Source of the DNA: an uncultured Bradyrhizobium sp.
Lineage (GTDB): Bacteria > Pseudomonadota > Alphaproteobacteria > Rhizobiales > Xanthobacteraceae
NCBI RefSeq assembly: GCF_947648125.1
Contig: NZ_CANSMR010000029.1
Coordinates: 23,653 to 87,652 of the forward strand
DNA length: 64,000 bases
Direction: 5' to 3'
Shown here one piece after another: positions 63,949-64,000 of this stretch. A program made the position numbers and the translations under genes. The notes beneath the pieces were generated by a model that saw nothing but the letters and a program-made list of their open reading frames with translations, ran no database searches and was not told where the DNA came from. How positions within the stretch are numbered: the first letter of the stretch is position 1; each line of letters opens with the position of its first letter.

Positions 63949-64000
63949 CTACATCGCCTTGACGATGTTCTCGGTGACCTTCTTGGCGTCGCCGAGCAGC
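63949..64000 (-). CDS. pntB: NAD(P) transhydrogenase beta subunit, 3' end only
   Basis: The last 16 codons, LLGDAKKVTENIVKAM and a TAG stop, are in the window. They match the end of PntB, where 'FGDAK....AI..AL' closes the NADP-binding domain. PntB is the membrane proton-translocating subunit that makes NADPH from NADH. The call rests on a short tail but the family ending is distinctive. Confidence 0.7.
   Translation of the reverse strand, partial: LLGDAKKVTENIVKAM

Overview
The window is a high-GC stretch of a Bradyrhizobium-like alphaproteobacterium (Nitrobacteraceae). The assignment rests on gene content and order by family recognition: a GlgE/TreS-maltokinase/GlgB plus GlgX/TreZ/TreY block, kdpFABCDE, LigD, an NfeD/slipin pair, several orphan solute-binding proteins, and short GC-rich palindromic intergenic repeats. 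No search was run.

Layout. 1-18136: storage-glucan and trehalose metabolism. GH15 hydrolase and malQ are on the minus strand; glgE, treS-mak, glgB, glgX, treZ and treY follow on the plus strand, mostly with 4-bp overlaps. Trehalose can be converted to maltose (TreS), phosphorylated (maltokinase), polymerised (GlgE), branched (GlgB), debranched (GlgX) and released again as trehalose (TreY/TreZ). 18146-21582: a polyhydroxyalkanoate-system protein, a DUF3309 peptide and three-domain DNA ligase D, with ligD bracketed by two same-orientation repeats. 21814-30108: the high-affinity potassium operon on the minus strand (kdpF, A, B, C, D, E), with two extra tiny membrane reading frames and a palindromic repeat inside it. 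30504-38347: three small unknown proteins, a dihydrodipicolinate-synthase-like protein without the Schiff-base lysine, an NfeD/slipin pair, two small minus-strand proteins, Hsp20 and Lon. 38438-48212: a PsiF-like secreted protein, an OFA-type transporter, TusA, MobB, a membrane-anchored spermidine-synthase-like protein, a small unknown protein and two MoeA-type genes.

48396-57405 holds four orphan solute-binding proteins from three families (two Leu/Ile/Val-type, one TAXI, one Bug). Among them lies a tRNA(CAU) gene whose 3' 47 bp are repeated exactly at 53624-53670, enclosing a methyltransferase gene and a decayed second copy of the tRNA: the scar of a tRNA-targeted integrative element. Next to it is a small catabolic set: iron-type alcohol dehydrogenase, cupin, and an XRE-cupin regulator with an inverted repeat in its upstream region.

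57492-63388: a PotABCD-type ABC importer plus an NTF2-fold protein on the minus strand, divergent from a two-subunit thiamine-diphosphate 2-oxoacid decarboxylase of the sulfopyruvate/phosphonopyruvate kind; the shared intergenic region carries a 13-bp direct repeat. The window ends in the 3' end of pntB.

Most of the window is ordinary chromosomal housekeeping. The least explained items are the tRNA-bounded remnant with its decayed tRNA copy, the two extra small reading frames of the kdp operon, the DapA-like protein lacking its catalytic lysine, and the decarboxylase/ABC importer locus. Start codons were chosen by eye from ribosome-binding sites and family N-termini.
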